Shown here in pieces: positions 61,384 through 64,000 of a DNA stretch of 64,000 nt. The stretch comes from Limnospira sp050045915 (lineage in GTDB: Bacteria > Cyanobacteriota > Cyanobacteriia > Cyanobacteriales > Microcoleaceae). The stretch lies in the NCBI GenBank assembly GCA_050045915.1, contig JBNGCR010000005.1, positions 1 through 64,000 of the forward strand. Direction: 5' to 3'. Both the position numbers and the translations under genes were made by a program. The notes beneath the pieces are model-generated. The model was given only the letters and a program-made list of their open reading frames with translations. It was not told where the DNA came from and did no database searches. Numbering within the stretch: position 1 is the stretch's first letter; each line of letters starts with the position of its first letter.

Positions 61384-62640
61384 ATGTCCCACCACCAACA
61401 CCCCCACCATCAACACTCCCACCACCCGGAGCAACACCACCGAGCCGAACGTCCCCCCAATCCAATATTGGAGAAATTGCGGGCGATCGCCAAACCTAGA
61501 ATTTGGGGACCCGTCGGCGTGATTTCCTTCGTGGGCCTGTTCGTCTGGCAGGTGTCAGAACACCCGGACTGGTATCAAGTCGAAGCCGAACCGGAAGTTT
61601 CCAGCGACGGACTCACCGCAGAAGAACGGGCGATCGCGGCAGAAATTGACAGTTCCGGGTTGTTAGCCGAACAACTGCACCTGGGCAAACCGGAGGACTT
61701 CAATTTCTTCAACACTCCCATTCAGGGGGGAGAAGATGTTTTGGAAGCCGCAAGGCAACCCGACAGCGACGATCGCCCAACTGTCACCCTACCCGAACCC
61801 GAACTTCCCACCCTGCCCCAATTCCTCCAGCAGCAGCCCCCCCCGCGGACGACCGGCAATCCCTTCAACCCCACCCCGAGATCCCAACCCTCCCAGACAG
61901 CCCCCGCAGCCGGACTGAATCCCCTGGGAAGGCTCAACTTCGACACCTCCACCTCCCCACAAAACGGCGAAACCGAGGCAAACGACCCGACTCTCCAGGT
62001 CAGTCCCCTACAAACAGCGATGGATCAATATCTCCTGCAGTCGGAAACGGACGGCACCGCCCCCACCCAAGAACCGACCGCCCCTCCCATCAACGCCATC
62101 GGAACCGTCAATCCAACTCAAGGGGAAACCTCCACCTCCCAACCCGTCGCCGGCGACGTTCCGAATACCGGCATCCCCCTACCCGCCTCGGCCCCACCCG
62201 TCCAGGTTCCCCAACCCTCCTGGGTCGTCCCCCGCACCGTCACCGCCATCGACGGCACGGCGGCAACCGTACAAACCCCGGCGACCAACCCCTACCAAAC
62301 CAATACCGCGCTGCCCCAACCCCTGCCCCAGATGCAGCAGCCCAACACCCGGCCCGCGCCGGTATTGTCGCCCAATCCGGCTAATCCCTACGGTCAATAT
62401 AATTACACCGGAACCAACCCATACGCCGAGTCCCCCAACTACGGCAACTTCGGCAACTCCCGCAATCCCAACTATCGGACGACAACGCCGAATCCCCAAA
62501 ATTACATTGTCGGTCCGTCGAATTTGAACCGTACCGGTCAAAATCAGGTCGTCCGACAGCAGACCCCCTTTACCGCACCCCGGCGCACGCCGGGACGGAC
62601 GATCGGCGGCGGCCGGATCAATACCTTCTCGAACCCTTAG
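61384..62640 (+). CDS. Histidine-rich, proline-rich single-pass membrane protein
   Basis: 418 residues. The first 20 are nearly all His, Gln, Pro and Ser (SHHQHPHHQHSHHPEQHH), which could bind Ni, Zn or Cu. One membrane helix (IWGPVGVISFVGLFVWQVSE) is followed by an acid segment and then a long disordered tail rich in Pro, Gln, Asn and Thr, ending in GRTIGGGRINTFSNP. I recognise no family. The domain order suggests a cytosolic metal-binding start and an outside, extended tail. Confidence 0.65.
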   Translation: MSHHQHPHHQHSHHPEQHHRAERPPNPILEKLRAIAKPRIWGPVGVISFVGLFVWQVSEHPDWYQVEAEPEVSSDGLTAEERAIAAEIDSSGLLAEQLHLGKPEDFNFFNTPIQGGEDVLEAARQPDSDDRPTVTLPEPELPTLPQFLQQQPPPRTTGNPFNPTPRSQPSQTAPAAGLNPLGRLNFDTSTSPQNGETEANDPTLQVSPLQTAMDQYLLQSETDGTAPTQEPTAPPINAIGTVNPTQGETSTSQPVAGDVPNTGIPLPASAPPVQVPQPSWVVPRTVTAIDGTAATVQTPATNPYQTNTALPQPLPQMQQPNTRPAPVLSPNPANPYGQYNYTGTNPYAESPNYGNFGNSRNPNYRTTTPNPQNYIVGPSNLNRTGQNQVVRQQTPFTAPRRTPGRTIGGGRINTFSNP

Positions 62641-62720
62641 TCGTAAAGTTTTATAAGGTTTTGAACGAGTTCTTTTAATGCGGTGTTAACGTGGAAAGAT
62701 AGTATATCTAGGTATACGTC

Positions 62721-63029
62721 GTGTCTGCAACTATCCAGTTTATCGACGGACTTGACGAGGAACTGGGTGGGGTTAGCCTCCGCAAACGGCGGGACAGCAA
62801 CACCAAGATTGTCGTTTTAGTCTTCAACCAACTCAAGGCGATCGAACGCCTGAGGGCCTACCGCAAACAAATCAGCCACCTGTGGCTGCGGGACGACGAG
62901 GGAGAAATCCGCGTCAGCCCCACGGGGGTCAAATTCTTCTATATGGAAGATGACGAACTCTCGAAGGCGGAATGTTCTTTTGAGGTGGAGTCGGAGGACG
63001 TTTTCGAGCGGGTCAGCACCCCGCTCTAA
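62721..63029 (+). pseudogene. psb28: Psb28-like photosystem II protein, 3' end replaced by IscB element
   Basis: 102 residues remain, GTG start. IQFIDGLDEELGGVSLRKRR and LRAYRKQISHLWLRDDEGEI fit the Psb28 family of photosystem II assembly factors, most like the Psb28-2 type. Family members end with about 15-20 more residues after the W/F-ERF segment (here VFERV). Instead, after VFERV the frame reads STPL and stops within the hairpin CCCCG...CGGGG at 63019-63039, which is the left end of the IscB element. The missing C-terminus is probably now beyond the element. A functional second psb28 may exist elsewhere in the genome. Confidence 0.72.
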
Positions 63030-63243
63030 AGAGACGGGGCTTCATGCCTCTCCTTTAGGTAGCTGACCAGCCTAAGTCTTAACTGACTACGTTTTTAAGG
63101 TCATGGTACCTACAAATGCTTTCCAGTTTGTAGCCCTGCCGTTAACGGTTAAACAGCCCGACGAGGGGTAAGGCAGTGCCGTTAGCCGAACAAGCCCTAA
63201 AAACATTGGCGAGGAAAACATTACCCGTTTTACGGAGATTCCC
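63019..63243 (+). ncRNA. IscB guide RNA (omegaRNA) region and element left end
   Basis: This 225-bp non-coding stretch lies directly before iscB, where IscB guide RNAs are encoded. It starts with the hairpin at 63019-63039 whose first 23 bases also occur at 18707-18729, and continues with several paired segments (GGTACCTACAAATGCTTTCC, TTTGTAGCCCTGCC, CCCGACGAGGGGTAAGGC). In IscB systems the guide is the sequence next to the element's left end, so here it should be the last bases of the cut psb28 gene. The RNA limits are inferred. Confidence 0.7.
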
Positions 63244-64000
63244 ATGTCAAATTTTGTTTTTGTCTTAGACACTAACAAGCGGCAACTCGACCCGGTACAT
63301 CCGGGAAAAGCGCGAAGGCTCCTTGGTAAACGGAAAGCAGCTGTATTCCGTCGCTATCCGTTTACCATTATTCTCAAGGAAGCTTGTCCAGATCTGCCCG
63401 TGCCAGACCTGGAGCTTAAGCTTGACCCAGGCTCTAAAGTCACAGGAATTGCCGTCATACAAGGCGGTCGAGCGATCTTTGGGGCTGAACTTCAACACCG
63501 GGGGGAACAAATCAAAGATGCTTTGCTGTCTCGCCGCCAATTACGACGTGGCAGGCGGAATCGCAAAACCCGCTATCGCCAAGCTAGATTTCTGAATCGG
63601 ACTCGTCCAAAAGGCTGGTTATCCCCGAGCCTGCAACATCGGGTAGATACCACAATGACATGGGTTAACCGCTTTCGCAGACTTGCCCCAATTGCCCGCA
63701 TTTCCCAAGAGCTAGTACGGTTCGACCTGCAACTCATGCAGAACCCTGAGATCTCAGGTGTTGAGTATCAGCAAGGGGAATTGCAAGGCTACGAGGTTCG
63801 GGAATACTTGCTGGAGAAATGGAATCGGAAATGTGCTTACTGTGGAGCTAAAAATGTACCGTTGGAAGTAGAGCATATTCAGCCCCAGTCTAAAGGGGGA
63901 ACCAACCGAGCTTCTAACCTAACCCTGGCTTGTCACTCCTGCAATCAATCCAAAAGCGATCGGGACATTCGAGACTTTTTATCGGGTAAGCCTGACGTAT
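63244..64000 (+). CDS. iscB: IscB RNA-guided nuclease, N-terminal part
   Basis: Open to the window end; 252 residues seen of a likely 400 to 450. Residues 1-45 are the PLMP-like start (FVLDTNKRQLDPVHPGKARR, LLGKRKAAVFRRYPFTIIL). RuvC-I holds D61 (KLDPGSKVTGIAV). An arginine-rich bridge helix spans 97-119 (RRQLRRGRRNRKTRYRQARF). E156 (SQELVRFDLQ) is the RuvC-II residue. The HNH domain has CAYCG (197-201), H211 in VEHIQPQSKGG, N225 and CHSC (230-233). These are all the marks of IscB, the ancestor-type of Cas9. RuvC-III lies outside the window. The reading frame is clean. Confidence 0.93.
   Translation, partial: MSNFVFVLDTNKRQLDPVHPGKARRLLGKRKAAVFRRYPFTIILKEACPDLPVPDLELKLDPGSKVTGIAVIQGGRAIFGAELQHRGEQIKDALLSRRQLRRGRRNRKTRYRQARFLNRTRPKGWLSPSLQHRVDTTMTWVNRFRRLAPIARISQELVRFDLQLMQNPEISGVEYQQGELQGYEVREYLLEKWNRKCAYCGAKNVPLEVEHIQPQSKGGTNRASNLTLACHSCNQSKSDRDIRDFLSGKPDV

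Noticed and set aside
1..64000. Very frequent GCGATCGC sites
   Set aside because: HIP1 palindromes are common genome-wide in many cyanobacteria and do not mark a local feature.

Overview
The window is chromosomal DNA of a cyanobacterium, probably a filamentous one of the Oscillatoria/Phormidium kind. This rests on the very frequent HIP1-type palindrome GCGATCGC, a phycobiliprotein lyase, a Psb28-like photosystem II factor, a two-domain cyanobacterial ThiE, an NtcA-type promoter before urtABCDE, several cyanobacteria-restricted families (DUF3110, DUF3531, DUF2103, DUF2232, Sll0314/Alr1548-type TPR), heptanucleotide tandem repeats and giant DUF4347/RTX surface proteins. The genus cannot be fixed from this sequence. 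Two runs of 100 N (2539-2638 and 51295-51394) are scaffold gaps, and both lie inside tandem repeats. No rRNA, tRNA or CRISPR array was seen.

Layout. 0.2-1.3 kb: thiE. 1.5-11.3 kb: a giant surface protein (DUF4347, ELWVTDGT repeats, cadherin/Ig-like domains, 53-residue repeats, acidic linker, RTX end), now split by a frame change at about 4.18 kb and a gap. 12-16.9 kb: a VMAP-type HTH plus receiver regulator, an FKBP isomerase, a phasin-like protein, a zinc-ribbon membrane protein, and a coupled lyase/solute-binding lipoprotein pair. 16.9-18.7 kb: an IS200/IS605-type element with tnpA and a frameshifted tnpB. 19.4-22.4 kb: coiled-coil protein, CobT-like phosphoribosyltransferase, DUF2232 membrane protein, Crp-family regulator. 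23-27.3 kb: a very acidic repeat protein and an actin/Hsp70-fold ATPase. 27.3-33.1 kb: DUF1574 lipoprotein, CrtI-type desaturase, Tex. 33.3-47.5 kb: an RTX protein, a DUF4347/Calx-beta/RTX surface protein, a 2177-residue sulfotransferase/multi-glycosyltransferase and a methyltransferase. 47.8-49.5 kb: DUF3110, an IS-derived structured remnant, murQ. 49.5-55.6 kb: urtABCDE with its NtcA promoter. 55.9-62.6 kb: DUF2103, rsmG, an ABC ATPase, TPR protein, DUF3531, Nudix and two unrecognised proteins. 62.7-64 kb: a psb28-like gene cut by an IscB element, whose guide-RNA region and nuclease run off the window end.

How the parts work together. The 33-47 kb minus-strand block looks like a cell-surface locus: methyltransferase and giant transferase could build or decorate a sulfated glycan beside large calcium-binding exported proteins, though the type I exporter itself is not here. 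The urt operon imports urea under nitrogen control. The acidic protein and the actin-like ATPase probably act as a pair of unknown function.

The most unusual items are: the IscB locus and its damage to psb28; an IscB/TnpB-like RNA remnant without its protein at 48.2 kb; a small composite repeat family with TATAGC ends carrying heptamer arrays; heptamers and other repeats that have become coding sequence; the single-chain sulfotransferase/glycosyltransferase; the acidic-repeat/actin-like pair; and a response regulator carrying an HTH otherwise known from VMAP conflict systems.
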